A stretch of DNA of 64,000 nucleotides, taken from contig NZ_JAPSJL010000001.1 in NCBI RefSeq assembly GCF_031178195.1, positions 513,275 to 577,274 on the forward strand, given 5' to 3'. How positions within the stretch are numbered: the first letter of the stretch is position 1; every line of letters starts with the position of its first letter. This DNA comes from Zhihengliuella sp. GTDB lineage: Bacteria > Actinomycetota > Actinomycetes > Actinomycetales > Micrococcaceae. The notes beneath the pieces were generated by a model. That model was not told the DNA's origin. It ran no database searches and worked only from the letters and a program-made list of their open reading frames with translations. Positions 15,561 through 25,400 of the stretch are shown in pieces. The position numbers were made by a program, and so were the translations under genes.

Positions 15561-16504
15561 CCAGCCCGTTCGCCGGCCTCAGCGCCTTCCCGCTCACCCC
15601 GCTGCCGGGCGACCGGCTCGACGAGCCGGCCTTCGCCCGCCTGGTCCGGCGGGTGGCCGGCTCCGGCGTCGACTCCATCACCGCGCTCGGCTCCACCGGC
15701 TCCTACGCCTACCTCACGGCCAAGGAGCGGGCCCGCGTGGCCCGGCTCGCGGTGGAGAACGCGGACGGCACGCCGGTCCTCGTGGGCATCGGCGCCCTGC
15801 GCACCTCGCACGTCCTGCGCCACGCGGACGACGCCGCCGCGGCCGGAGCGGCCGGCCTCCTCCTGGCGCCGGTCTCCTACCAGCCGCTGACGGACGACGA
15901 CGTGCTCGAGCTCTTCCGCACGGTCACGGAGCGCAGCGGCCTGCCCGTCGTCGTCTACGACAACCCGGGGACCACGCACTTCCGGTTCAGCACCGAGCTC
16001 TACGGGCGGATCGCCGAACTGCCCGGCATCGCGTCCATCAAGATCCCTCCGCTGCCCGCGGACCCCGCCGAGGCGCGGGCCCGGGTGGAGCAGATCCGCG
16101 CCGTGATCCCGGAGTACGTCACGCTCGGCATCTCCGGGGACGCCTCCGCCGCGGCGGGGCTGGCGTCCGGCTGTGACGCCTGGTACTCCGTCCTCGCCGG
16201 GACGCTGCCGGAGCCGGCATTGCGGATCATGCGCGCCGCGCAGCAGGGCAGGGCACAGCAGGACAGGCCGCGGGACGGCCAAGCGGAGGATGGCGGGGCG
16301 GAGGACGCTGCGGCCGAGTCGGAGCGCCTGGCACCCCTCTGGAGGCTGTTCGCGGAGTTCGGCAGCCTGCGCGTGATCGCGGCCATCGCCGAGGAGCTGG
16401 GGCTGGTCCCGCATCGGAGCCTGCCGCTGCCGCTGCAGGGCCTGACCGAGGTGCAGCGCACGCGCGTCGCCGACACCCTGGACGTCCTCGGGTTGAACGG
16501 CTGA
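15557..16504 (+). CDS. Dihydrodipicolinate synthase family (DapA-like) aldolase/lyase
   Basis: 315 residues, TIM-barrel class I aldolase family. Catalytic Tyr134 is in VVVYDNPGTT and the Schiff-base Lys162 in SIKIPPL; the usual GTTGE motif reads GSTGS (45-49). Biosynthetic DapA is only one member; others split N-acetylneuraminate, 2-keto-3-deoxy sugar acids or hydroxyproline derivatives. Its place in an operon with an exporter and an editing-like protein argues against the housekeeping lysine enzyme. Residues about 226-254 form a Gln/Asp/Ala-rich insertion not expected in the barrel. It is the last gene before the genomic island. Confidence 0.8.
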   Translation: MTSPFAGLSAFPLTPLPGDRLDEPAFARLVRRVAGSGVDSITALGSTGSYAYLTAKERARVARLAVENADGTPVLVGIGALRTSHVLRHADDAAAAGAAGLLLAPVSYQPLTDDDVLELFRTVTERSGLPVVVYDNPGTTHFRFSTELYGRIAELPGIASIKIPPLPADPAEARARVEQIRAVIPEYVTLGISGDASAAAGLASGCDAWYSVLAGTLPEPALRIMRAAQQGRAQQDRPRDGQAEDGGAEDAAAESERLAPLWRLFAEFGSLRVIAAIAEELGLVPHRSLPLPLQGLTEVQRTRVADTLDVLGLNG

Positions 16505-16946
16505 GCGCGGCGATGCGGACGTCGCCCTGGGAACTGGTGGAAGCAATGGAGCACTGTGCGAACAGGCGACCATTGGCCGAGAGGCTGGTTTCCGCGTGGG
16601 ATCAGTGGTCAGTGACGGTTGCTGACCACAAGGACGACCCCCAACGACATAGCGGCCTCGACAGGGCCAAGGAAACGGACTCGAACACCGCCGACGGCCG
16701 AGGAAGTGGACGCTATGCGACAGCACGTGCGCAAGGCATCAGCGTGACGACACTTGCCCGCCAGCACGGGATGCACCACGGACGGTCTGGGCAAAGACCC
16801 GCCGTCCCGCCGGACTGACGGAACGGCCGCAGCAATTCAGCCCTGACCCACGCCCTCGTCGGGCGACGTCCCCGTAGGGCGAGACCATGCTCTGCGCACC
16901 ATCGCCGCCACCAAGTCGCGTCGTCGCTCGACGTTAGAATTGGTTC
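16505..16946 (+). other. Left edge of the genomic island; decayed HTH relic
   Basis: No intact gene. Composition becomes visibly less GC-rich right after the dapA-like stop. Around 16733-16840, translation gives QGISVTTLARQHGMHH and, after a frame change, RTVWAKTRRPAGLTER. Together these look like the helix-turn-helix tail of a recombinase or transposase (LARxxGMHxRTV). The rest is unassigned. The methyltransferase promoter closes the interval. Confidence 0.4.
16935..16940 (+). promoter_or_regulatory. -10 box TAGAAT of the island methyltransferase (leaderless)
   Basis: Near-consensus TAGAAT ends 6 nt before ATG 16947. No clear -35 is visible. Confidence 0.5.
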
Positions 16947-18071
16947 ATGAGAAGCCGTATCGAGACTCCCGAAGCGCATGAGTCATCGAAGCCACTTGTT
17001 CGGACAGCGCGCGTCGCAGGTACGGACACGGAGACTGCAAATGTCTTGCCCAAGATCGTCAGCCTCTTCTCGGGTGCAGGAGGCTTGGACCTCGGCTTCA
17101 AGCGGGCTGGCTTCCCGCTGACCTTCGCGGTCGACGTGTCGCCCGCCGCCATCCAAACTCACCAGCGGAACTTCAAGGAAGCGACGTCAGTTGCAGCCGA
17201 CCTAGAGGATCTCGGTCCCGACGGCATTCTTACCCACCTTGAGAACCTTCTGGATCCAGGTGAATCGATCGGGGTGATCGGTGGGCCGCCGTGTCAGGGC
17301 TTCTCCCGGGCAAACACCGGATCGGCCGCAAACGACCCACGCAACCGGCTACCCATACTTTACCTTCAGATTGTCGAGGCGCTTCAGAGAAAGTACGACG
17401 TTGCGTTCGTTCTATTCGAGAACGTTTTAGGTATCCGTGATGCCAAGCATTCGGTGACGTTCCGCGGCATCCTTTCCAAGTTCAAGGAAATCGGTCTCAC
17501 CCCCGATGTGAACGAGTACTCGGCTCTCGACTACGGAGTCGCCCAGACTCGGAGTCGAGTCATCATCTCTGGTTTCCGAAACGAGGAAGTGGCCCGGAGA
17601 TTCAAGCCAGAGAAGGTGAAAGCGAGTGGGCTCACGGTGCGCTCAGCGATCGGAGATCTTCCCACCCCAGCGTTCTTCGCTCGCGATCTTGAGAAATCAG
17701 CTATTCCCCACCATGAGAACCACTGGACGATGCGCCCGGTATCAAAGCGCTTCCGCCAGCCCGGCGGCGCCGATCGCGCAGGTCGTAGCTTCCGTCGACT
17801 GGAATGGGACAAACCGAGTCCTACTGTCGCCTACGGCCATCGAGAGATCCACGTACACCCGGAGGGCCGCCGCCGTCTTAGCATCTACGAAGCGATGCTC
17901 CTTCAGGGATTCCCGGAGGAGTTCGTTCTGGAGGGAACCCTCTCGTCCCAGGTCGAGCAAGTCTCGAATGCTGTTCCTCCGCCACTTGCCCAGTCACTTG
18001 CCGCGGCAATCAAGGTCGCGATGCGCGAGACGGACCACAAGTCAACTGCCGACGAGACGCTCAGCACGTGA
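16947..18071 (+). CDS. DNA (cytosine-5) methyltransferase, DrmMII-like
   Basis: 374 residues with the ordered motifs of C5-cytosine methyltransferases: motif I VSLFSGAGGLDLGF (about 38-51), catalytic GGPPCQGFS (Cys116), ENV (158-160), QTRSR (200-204), then SIYEAMLLQGFP and QVSNAVPPPLAQSLA at the end. The target-recognition part between about 210 and 300 is short. It transfers methyl from SAM to cytosine in an unknown site, most likely protecting host DNA from the defence genes that follow 207 bp downstream. Codon use and GC are unlike the flanking chromosome. DISARM class 2 systems carry a methyltransferase of this type. Confidence 0.92.
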   Translation: MRSRIETPEAHESSKPLVRTARVAGTDTETANVLPKIVSLFSGAGGLDLGFKRAGFPLTFAVDVSPAAIQTHQRNFKEATSVAADLEDLGPDGILTHLENLLDPGESIGVIGGPPCQGFSRANTGSAANDPRNRLPILYLQIVEALQRKYDVAFVLFENVLGIRDAKHSVTFRGILSKFKEIGLTPDVNEYSALDYGVAQTRSRVIISGFRNEEVARRFKPEKVKASGLTVRSAIGDLPTPAFFARDLEKSAIPHHENHWTMRPVSKRFRQPGGADRAGRSFRRLEWDKPSPTVAYGHREIHVHPEGRRRLSIYEAMLLQGFPEEFVLEGTLSSQVEQVSNAVPPPLAQSLAAAIKVAMRETDHKSTADETLST

Positions 18072-18278
18072 CATCCGAACCAAGTGATCGCGGTGAACCT
18101 CGGCCGACCGGTTGCGCGTCGACGCTTCGGCTCGGCGTCGCGTTCGGCGCACACGGCAGCGACGACAGGCACGGCGAGGAGGTGTCGGCGCATTGGCTTA
18201 AGCCGAGTTTGTCGGAGCAGCCCACTAAAGTAGTCTCCGTCGCGGACTGGGCCGCGACTTACCCACGGAGGGAGCGGG
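18072..18278 (+). other. Spacer between methyltransferase and defence operon
   Basis: 207 bp without a gene. A -10-like TAAAGT at 18226-18231 may give the downstream operon its own promoter. Otherwise nothing recognisable. Confidence 0.35.
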
Positions 18279-19220
18279 GTGGCTGAATCGTCGACGCGTC
18301 CGCGCACGCTCCTGGGGCTCGCAGATCAGCCAGGTGAGTCGATGGTTGTCGGACCATGGATTGGCTCCTTCGTCAGCCTCGGGTCGCTGTTGCGTCGTTA
18401 CCTCTCGAAGCTTGAGGCGCGGCAGTTGATCTTGGCCGTCTCGGTGCCCCGCCGTGACTACGTGGCAGCCCTCATCGGATCGGGTTGGATGCTGTCGAGT
18501 CCAGCTCCTGTGCTTGACGATCCGCTCACCGTGTTCGAGGCGTCCGATCGATCGACGTACTTGCGGGCGGTTACCGACAGGCTGATCGTTACCGGACGGT
18601 TCTCGAAGATGGAGGCGTACTCGAGTGGCGCGCGGGTCCTCACCGGCGGCAAGCTCCTCCCAGCTGATCGTTTCCGCGCCGTATCGGTGCTCAACGATGA
18701 CGTCGAGTCATCCGTCAGCGAGGTTCCCGCAGGCGGATACCTGGCCGAGCTAACTGGTGCGGCGACCTCATGGCTGCGCCGCCTCGCGGCACCACCGATG
18801 GATCTTGCCCTCGTCGGGACGAGCAAATGGCTTCGTGACGACCTTCGGGCCATCATTGCAAACGGGACGTCCAGCGGCGATTCGTGGACGACGCTTGGTA
18901 CATACGTCCTGCCGTACGATGATCGCGCGGCGACCTGGTCAACGCCGGTCATCCCGGCGGCTCGTCTTGGCGAAGGCGAAGCTCTGCCCGAGTCCTGTGT
19001 CGCAGTGGTCCTGGATCGCTACGGCGCTATCAAGTATCTGAACGAAATCACGGTGCCCATCGTCGTCTGCATCGTTGATCGGTCAGTTGCTGACGAGTCC
19101 GCGGCGGAGACGGTTGTCGAGGTTCGCCATAGCAACAGCCGACCGGTCTCTGTCGTCGACGAGCTGGGGTGGTGTCCGCCGACCGCAGTCGAAGCCCTCG
19201 CGTTCACGGTAGCCGTATGA
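18279..19220 (+). CDS. Unrecognised island protein A (possible N-terminal half of a DrmE-like factor)
   Basis: 313 residues, no motif I can name. It is an alpha/beta protein with strands such as QLILAVSVP near 50, DLALVGTSKWLRDDL near 180 and TVPIVVCIVDRSVADE near 265. The arrangement recalls a P-loop-like or Rossmann-like fold, but no Walker A is present. The GTG start follows GGAGGGAGCGGG. Its ATGA overlap with the next gene, and the fact that both together total about 830 residues, suggest they are two parts of one functional unit. DISARM class 2 has a large accessory protein, DrmE, of comparable size; that match is only a suggestion. Confidence 0.6.
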   Translation: MAESSTRPRTLLGLADQPGESMVVGPWIGSFVSLGSLLRRYLSKLEARQLILAVSVPRRDYVAALIGSGWMLSSPAPVLDDPLTVFEASDRSTYLRAVTDRLIVTGRFSKMEAYSSGARVLTGGKLLPADRFRAVSVLNDDVESSVSEVPAGGYLAELTGAATSWLRRLAAPPMDLALVGTSKWLRDDLRAIIANGTSSGDSWTTLGTYVLPYDDRAATWSTPVIPAARLGEGEALPESCVAVVLDRYGAIKYLNEITVPIVVCIVDRSVADESAAETVVEVRHSNSRPVSVVDELGWCPPTAVEALAFTVAV

Positions 19221-20734
19221 GTCGAGTGCATGACGTCGGGCGACGCTACGCAGCGGCGAGTTCGGTGATTCATCAGGGCATCGCGATATTTGCCGTCGGC
19301 GATCCAGCGGGCGCTCAGTTGAACGCAGCTATCCGCCGTACGCTGTTCACACTTGGGGACGAACGAAGCGAAGCCTGGAACGGGGTGCTCCAAGCCGCCA
19401 ACGTGCTGCGCTGGCGCCGCATGACACAGCCGCAGCCGATGCAATTCCAGACGCAGCAGCCGCTCATCGATGACATCGTGCGGCAGGCGAATCGGCTCCG
19501 GAACCTCGTTAGCGATGGAGCTTTGCTCGATCTCCTCGCGGAAGCAGCGGTAGCCGTGGGTGAGACCGATTCGCCGCTTGGTTCTGTCTTGCTCGAATCG
19601 ATCCAGGAGGTAGGTCCCGAGGCGTGCATCGTCGTCGCGAGCAAAGGGGCAGCTCGCGCCGGACTGGCGTCTTGGCTCGATGAAGTCGGTGCCACCGTCC
19701 TGGTTCCGAGCGAACTGGAAACGGTCGGTGAAGCCATTGAAATCAGCTACGTCGTTGCGCCGCCGACCTTCATTCCGGCTTCCGTCTTCACTGCTCCGGT
19801 GACTCCCGAAGTCACGTTCATGATGCCCGCCTGGTTCGGTAACCGATCCGTGCCGTCATCCACGCTCGGCGTCCATGCCGAGGGCCAAATCGTCGTGAAG
19901 ACCACCGTGCATCAGATCGGAGACACGGCCGAGCCCGAGAACGCAGTCGCTGACGATGAAGAGATCGAAGACGCCTACTTCCCCCAACCCGTGTGGGGAA
20001 CGCGTGCCTCGGATGATCGAGAGCCCGCCAGCGGCGAGGTAGAAGCCTGGAAGGTCCTCCTCGCAGGCGGACAAGGATTGTGGCTCGACGACGGGGATCG
20101 GATCCGTTCGCTAGATCCGAAGCAGCCGGAGGGCGCCCGCGTTGGGTACGAAGCGGTGAACGGCATCGTGCCCGGCACGTACCTCGTCCTTCGCGAGGGT
20201 GAGACCGAGCGCGGCGCGATGTACGACCAGGCTCTCGTCGCGCTGGGCGCACGTGCATCCGGCGACATCCTCACCACTCAGACGCGTTGGAAGGCACGAC
20301 TCGAAGAACGGCTCTCTCGCGTCGGCTCCCGCCGCGCGATGGTGGAGCTCGATCGCCTCGGCGTTCGTTCGAGCGGGCAAGTCCGGGCCTGGGCAGACCC
20401 GCGCCTGATCTGCCCACAGCGAGACGCTGACTTCGCGCTTCTCCTGGACTGGCTCGGCGAGCCGTCTCAACCGACCTACGACAACGCGATCACCTTGCGT
20501 CGGGCCGTCTATAAGGCGAGTGCCGATCTCCGCAAGGAGCTAGAGGCAGCCGTCGGGCGCGCCGACCTGCGGGTGCTAGAGCGTGATGGGGTTCTGCATC
20601 TGGACCTGCCGCGCGAAGGCTTCCGCGGCATGATCGTTGCCCGGGTTCTCGCGAAAGCGCCGTTCACCGAGATCGTCAGCAGGCATCAAGTACGTGTGCC
20701 GTTCATGGATGGGAGTGCCCGGTGGCTCGCCTGA
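19217..20734 (+). CDS. Unrecognised island protein B (helicase-domain-like, possible DrmE-type C-terminal half)
   Basis: 505 residues from ATG 19217, which overlaps the previous stop. Residues about 85-170 look like the second RecA-like domain of a helicase without the catalytic motifs: LLDLLAEAAVAVGETDSPLG, then GPEACIVVASKGAARAGLAS and LDEVGATVLVPSELE. An acidic linker follows (AVADDEEIEDAYFP, about 240), then an unknown C-terminal domain rich in charged helices. No nuclease or ATP-binding signature is visible. It sits in a coupled operon, and the last 13 bp overlap the NERD-helicase gene. A non-catalytic scaffold or sensor is the best inference. Confidence 0.6.
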   Translation: MSRVHDVGRRYAAASSVIHQGIAIFAVGDPAGAQLNAAIRRTLFTLGDERSEAWNGVLQAANVLRWRRMTQPQPMQFQTQQPLIDDIVRQANRLRNLVSDGALLDLLAEAAVAVGETDSPLGSVLLESIQEVGPEACIVVASKGAARAGLASWLDEVGATVLVPSELETVGEAIEISYVVAPPTFIPASVFTAPVTPEVTFMMPAWFGNRSVPSSTLGVHAEGQIVVKTTVHQIGDTAEPENAVADDEEIEDAYFPQPVWGTRASDDREPASGEVEAWKVLLAGGQGLWLDDGDRIRSLDPKQPEGARVGYEAVNGIVPGTYLVLREGETERGAMYDQALVALGARASGDILTTQTRWKARLEERLSRVGSRRAMVELDRLGVRSSGQVRAWADPRLICPQRDADFALLLDWLGEPSQPTYDNAITLRRAVYKASADLRKELEAAVGRADLRVLERDGVLHLDLPREGFRGMIVARVLAKAPFTEIVSRHQVRVPFMDGSARWLA

Positions 20735-22419
20735 TTCCGCCGCTCTTTCCAGAAGGAGCAGCGCCGGGGGAGAAGTCGGTCTACCGGAAACTCGCAGAGG
20801 ACATGACGACTGACGACTGGATCGTCCTGCACTCACTAAACATCGCGGAGCACGTGCGCAACCCGGAGGGCGAGGCTGACTTCGTCGTCATCGCCCCAGA
20901 TCTCGGAATCCTTGTAATCGAGGTGAAGTCGCACCAACACTTCACCTTTGATGACGGAGTTTGGAAGCTCGGCAACCAGGCACCAACCACGCGCGGTCCG
21001 TTCAAGCAGGCCAGCGAAGCGATGCACTCGATTCGCAAGGACCTGCTGAAGAAGATCGATCTTCGCTCGATCCCGGCCCTGAGCGCCGTATGGTTCACCG
21101 CGACGCGTGCCCGCACGATGCTCAAGCCAACGAACGAGTGGTTCGACTGGCAGGTCCTCGACTTGGAGGACCTGAAGAACGATCCGATCGGCGCCCTCCG
21201 ACGTACCTTTGCGGGCGGCATCGCCAACCTCGACGCCACCTTCGACGGCTTCTCATACGGAGGTGTGGGGCCAGACCAAGCAACAGCGAAGCAGATCGCG
21301 ATGCTGCTTCGGCCGAACTTCGAGTTCGGAGTCGTGGCCGACGACGTGCGGTCGGCCCGCGAGCGTCAACTCGTCCGCTTCGTCGAGGAGCAGTTCCTCG
21401 CGCTCGATGCCATGTCCGACAACCAGAGCGTGCTCTTCACTGGACCGGCCGGCTCCGGCAAGACCTTCCTGGCGTTGGAAGCAGCGCGTCGCGAGTTGGC
21501 CGTCGGGCGAACCGGCAGCCTCATGTGCTTCAATAAGCTGCTCGGCCGACGCCTCGCTGCAGATATCGACGAACCGGGCTTGTCAGTCGGTACCTTCCAT
21601 AGTCAGCTCCTGGCACTCACGGGCCTCAAGGCACCGGCTGACGCTGGCCAGTTGTTCTGGAACACCGAGCTGCCCGAACGGGCCGTCGAGGTGCTCATGG
21701 ACCTGGGCGAGCCTCCAGCCGACTTCCTGATCATCGATGAAATTCAGGACCTCCTGACCGAGGCATATCTGGACGTATTCGAGCTGATAGTGAAGGGCGG
21801 ACTGGCCGACGGCCGCGTCCTGATGTTCGGCGACTTCGAGCGTCAGGCCATCTACGACGACGGGCGTGGCCGAGAGCTCCTCAAGGCGCGCATGCCCCAC
21901 CTGCCATCGCATCGACTCACAATGAACTGCCGCAACCTCCCGAGAATCGGATTCAGCGTCAACTTCTTCAGCGGGCTCACTCCCGGCTACCAGAAGTTCC
22001 GACGAGACGACGACGGAGCCAACCCTGTGCTCCTCAAGTACGTACGTGGCGATGACCAGTCGCCGCTGCTCCGCCAGGCCGTGGAAGCCTTGCGCGAAGA
22101 GTCGTTCGACCTCAGCGAGATCGTCGTCCTGAGCCCGCAAAGCGACGGATCGGTCGCCGCGACCACGACCGACTCTTGGTTGAAAGGTATCCTAGTCCAA
22201 GCTGACGGCGGGGCCGTCAAGAAGGGGAAGATCCGCTTCTCATCAATTCAGGCCTTCAAGGGCCTTGAGGCGTCGGCCGTCATTGTCACTGACCTGGACC
22301 GCGTGAATGTGCCCAACTTCGAGTCCGTCCTCTACGTCGGACTGACTCGAGCAACCGATCGTCTTTACGGTGTCATCGAGGAGAGCACCGGACTGGCAGG
22401 AATGGCAGGGAACCAATGA
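20722..22419 (+). CDS. NERD-nuclease / UvrD-type helicase fusion protein
   Basis: 565 residues. The N-terminal NERD domain (about 15-110) shows the PD-(D/E)xK-like site GEADFVVIAPDLGILVIEVK (Asp53, Glu67, Lys69), so a nuclease activity is likely. A superfamily 1 helicase follows: Walker A GPAGSGKT (241-248), Walker B DEIQD (339-343), VLMFGDFERQAIYD, and the C-terminal FSSIQAFKGLEASAVIV and YVGLTRATDRLYG motifs. It should bind and unwind DNA using ATP and perhaps cut it. GTG 20722 overlaps the upstream gene by 13 bp and the stop overlaps the DrmA-like gene (ATGA). This protein is not part of the classical DISARM set, which makes the operon unusual. Confidence 0.85.
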   Translation: MARLIPPLFPEGAAPGEKSVYRKLAEDMTTDDWIVLHSLNIAEHVRNPEGEADFVVIAPDLGILVIEVKSHQHFTFDDGVWKLGNQAPTTRGPFKQASEAMHSIRKDLLKKIDLRSIPALSAVWFTATRARTMLKPTNEWFDWQVLDLEDLKNDPIGALRRTFAGGIANLDATFDGFSYGGVGPDQATAKQIAMLLRPNFEFGVVADDVRSARERQLVRFVEEQFLALDAMSDNQSVLFTGPAGSGKTFLALEAARRELAVGRTGSLMCFNKLLGRRLAADIDEPGLSVGTFHSQLLALTGLKAPADAGQLFWNTELPERAVEVLMDLGEPPADFLIIDEIQDLLTEAYLDVFELIVKGGLADGRVLMFGDFERQAIYDDGRGRELLKARMPHLPSHRLTMNCRNLPRIGFSVNFFSGLTPGYQKFRRDDDGANPVLLKYVRGDDQSPLLRQAVEALREESFDLSEIVVLSPQSDGSVAATTTDSWLKGILVQADGGAVKKGKIRFSSIQAFKGLEASAVIVTDLDRVNVPNFESVLYVGLTRATDRLYGVIEESTGLAGMAGNQ

Positions 22420-25400
22420 GCGGTGTTGAGGCACGCGACGTCGTAGAGGCAGCGGTACGACGCGAGCTGTTTGGGCCGCCCGATGGTGAAGCGCCGATCG
22501 GCAAACCCGTCGATTGCTCCGGCCCATCTCTGACCTTCCAGACGAAGGACGAGGCCAACGGACAGTTCCACGATGGCGTCACACTCGAAGAGGTACTGAC
22601 CCGTTCCGATCCGCTGCGCCGCTACGGTGTCGGAGTCCTCTACAGCGGCGGCACCCCGACTGGTGGTCTGGCATCCGAGGGTGACGGTTCCGCCGTCATT
22701 CCAGGACTCGCGGCGAGCGACGAGAACCCCCAAGCGCCCGCGACCGACGTACGTGGGCCTCGGCGGCAGGACCAACCGGACTCCGACGACTTCGACCTGT
22801 CCGACGCCAATCGACGTAAGCCATCTGCCATGGCGATCTCGTTCAAGGTCCGCGTCGCTGAAGGAGCAGAACTCAAGATTCAGGTGACCGGTGCCTACTA
22901 CGACCCGATCAAGGTCACCGCACCAGACACCCCGCCCCTAAACTGGTGGGTCCGCCGGCCCTTCGTCCTCGACGCGGTCGCATCGGCACGGGTGCTCAGG
23001 AAGGAACGCAAGCGCTCTCCGCTGACGACGACACCGGTTGTTGTCGAACCAAAGATCGAGCCGCGCATCAAGCCAAGTGTTTCGATCTTTAGCCGGGCGG
23101 TGCCTGGTGAGACGGACCCGAACCTTCGATTGGTCACGCTTGCGGTCGTCGATGACGCGGCCGGCACTGGCCCGGGGAGTGCGTTCTTCCAGGTGGCCTT
23201 TTCCGCCACAGCATCAGAAGGGCTCCGGATCGAGCCCTACCCCGATGTCGAACAGCCAGATAGCGACAACGAGGAGGAGTCGATCGCGCTCCTCTACCGC
23301 CACCAACGCACCTTCGCGATCGGCCACGGCTGCGCCGCAACCTGGGAGGACTCGATCGGTGAGGGCGGCACCCCGACCGTCCCACTCGTCAAAGCCGACG
23401 CGCTGCCCGCCTACGAAGTCACCAGCCTGACACCGGACGTCTACGAAGAGCACTCCGACGGCACCCGCACCTCGGTCAGCGTCAGCATGGAGGAGCTGGC
23501 AAACTCCACCGCCACTGGTGACGCTCAGGTTGAGAAAGTCCTCGAGCTCTACGCCCAGTGGATCAGCGACCGGACCGCCTCGATCGACGACCTACCAGAT
23601 CGCTACCAGGATGCGGCGCGACGTCACGTGAACAAGTGCGCTGAGGCCCTCGAACGGATGCGGGAGGGCTGGTACCGCGTTCAGCATGACCCCCTCGCAC
23701 GTCGTGCCTTCCAACTCGCCAATTTCGCGATGCTCTACCAGCAAATCCGCTCACGACTTGAGCCGCGTGACCTCATCAAGGACAAGCAAGGCGTCTTTCG
23801 CCCAGGCGGGGCTCATCCAGCCGCAACGCCCGATCCAAACGGTGGCCGCTGGCGTGCCTTCCAGATCGCCTTCATCCTGGCGAGCCTGCCTGAGCTGGTC
23901 GACCCGACGCATGAGAAGCGCACCCTCGTCGACCTCATCTTTTTTCCAACTGGTGGCGGCAAGACCGAGGCTTACCTCGGCGCCTCAGCCATCTCGCTGC
24001 TCGCGCGGCGACTCCGGAACCCAGACGACGCCGGCACCGACACTCTCATGCGGTACACGTTGCGACTGCTCACAGCCCAACAGTTCCTGCGCGCCTCGTC
24101 CCTGATCTGCGTCTTGGAGGACGTCCGCTCGGGCATGGAGGACGAGCTCGGCACCGTACCGTTCGGCATCGGGGTCTGGCTCGGCGGTGACTCCACGCCA
24201 AACAGGTGGACCGCCGCCGAGAAAGCGCTGGCCGAGCTGCGACGTGACTGCAGAGTCTCCAACAAGTTCCTCCTCCTCAAGTGCCCGTGGTGCGGCGCAC
24301 GGATGGGGCCCGTCAGCAAGGCCCGCGGACAGGACACCCCCGGCTACGTGTGGTCCGGCGGCCGATTCCTCTTCCGCTGCCAAGACGAACTCTGCCGATT
24401 CAGTGGCAGGGACGGCCTACCGGTCCACGTCGTCGACGAGGACATCTACGAGACGCGTCCCTCGATCGTGATCGGCACCGTCGACAAGTTCGCCACCATG
24501 GCATGGCAGCCCGCAGCTAGGACGATGTTCGGTCTCGGCGACAACGGCGAACGCGTCTATTCGCCCCCTGGTCTGATCATTCAAGACGAGCTGCACCTCA
24601 TCTCCGGACCGCTCGGCTCCATGGTCGGTCTGTACGAACCGATGATCGACGACCTCACCACAGATCGTCGAAGCGATCCTCCGATCCCGGCCAAGATCAT
24701 CGCGTCCACCGCCACGGTGCGCCGCTACGAAGATCAGATCCTCGGACTGTTTGGTCGCAAGGAGGTCGCCCTTTTCCCGCCGCACGGTCTTGAGGAAGGG
24801 CAATCCTTCTTCGCGGAGCCGGCTCGGCTGCCGGACGGCAAGCCAGCGCCGGGTCGTCGATACCTCGGAGTTATGAGCCCATCGCTTGGCTCCACACAGA
24901 CGGTCCAGGCACGTGTCGCGGCCGCAACCCTTCAGGCTGGTCCACAGATCCCGGACCCCGCCGATCGCGATGGGTACTGGACCAACCTCAACTTCCTGAA
25001 CAGCCTCCGAGAGCTTGGCAACACGCTCTCTCTGCTCGACTCCGACGTTCCCGACTACTTGGTCGGTCTCCAGCGCCGGGACGGCATCACCCCGCGCTAC
25101 CCCCGCAACAAGATGGAACTCACGTCGCGACGTCGAAGCGACGAGATCCCGAAGGCGATCGAAGAACTCGAACTCCGCCTGCCGCATCCCGACTGTACGG
25201 ATGGCGCCAAGTGCGTCAGCTACGGGGCGTGCCCTGAGAACGCGCAGTGTGTCGACATTTGCCTTGCGTCGAACATCATCGAGGTCGGTGTCGACATTGA
25301 TCGGCTCGGTCTGATGACCATCGTTGGTCAGCCCAAGACCACGGCGCAGTACATCCAGGTGAGTGGTCGAGTCGGACGTAACGTCAAGACGCCCGGTCTC

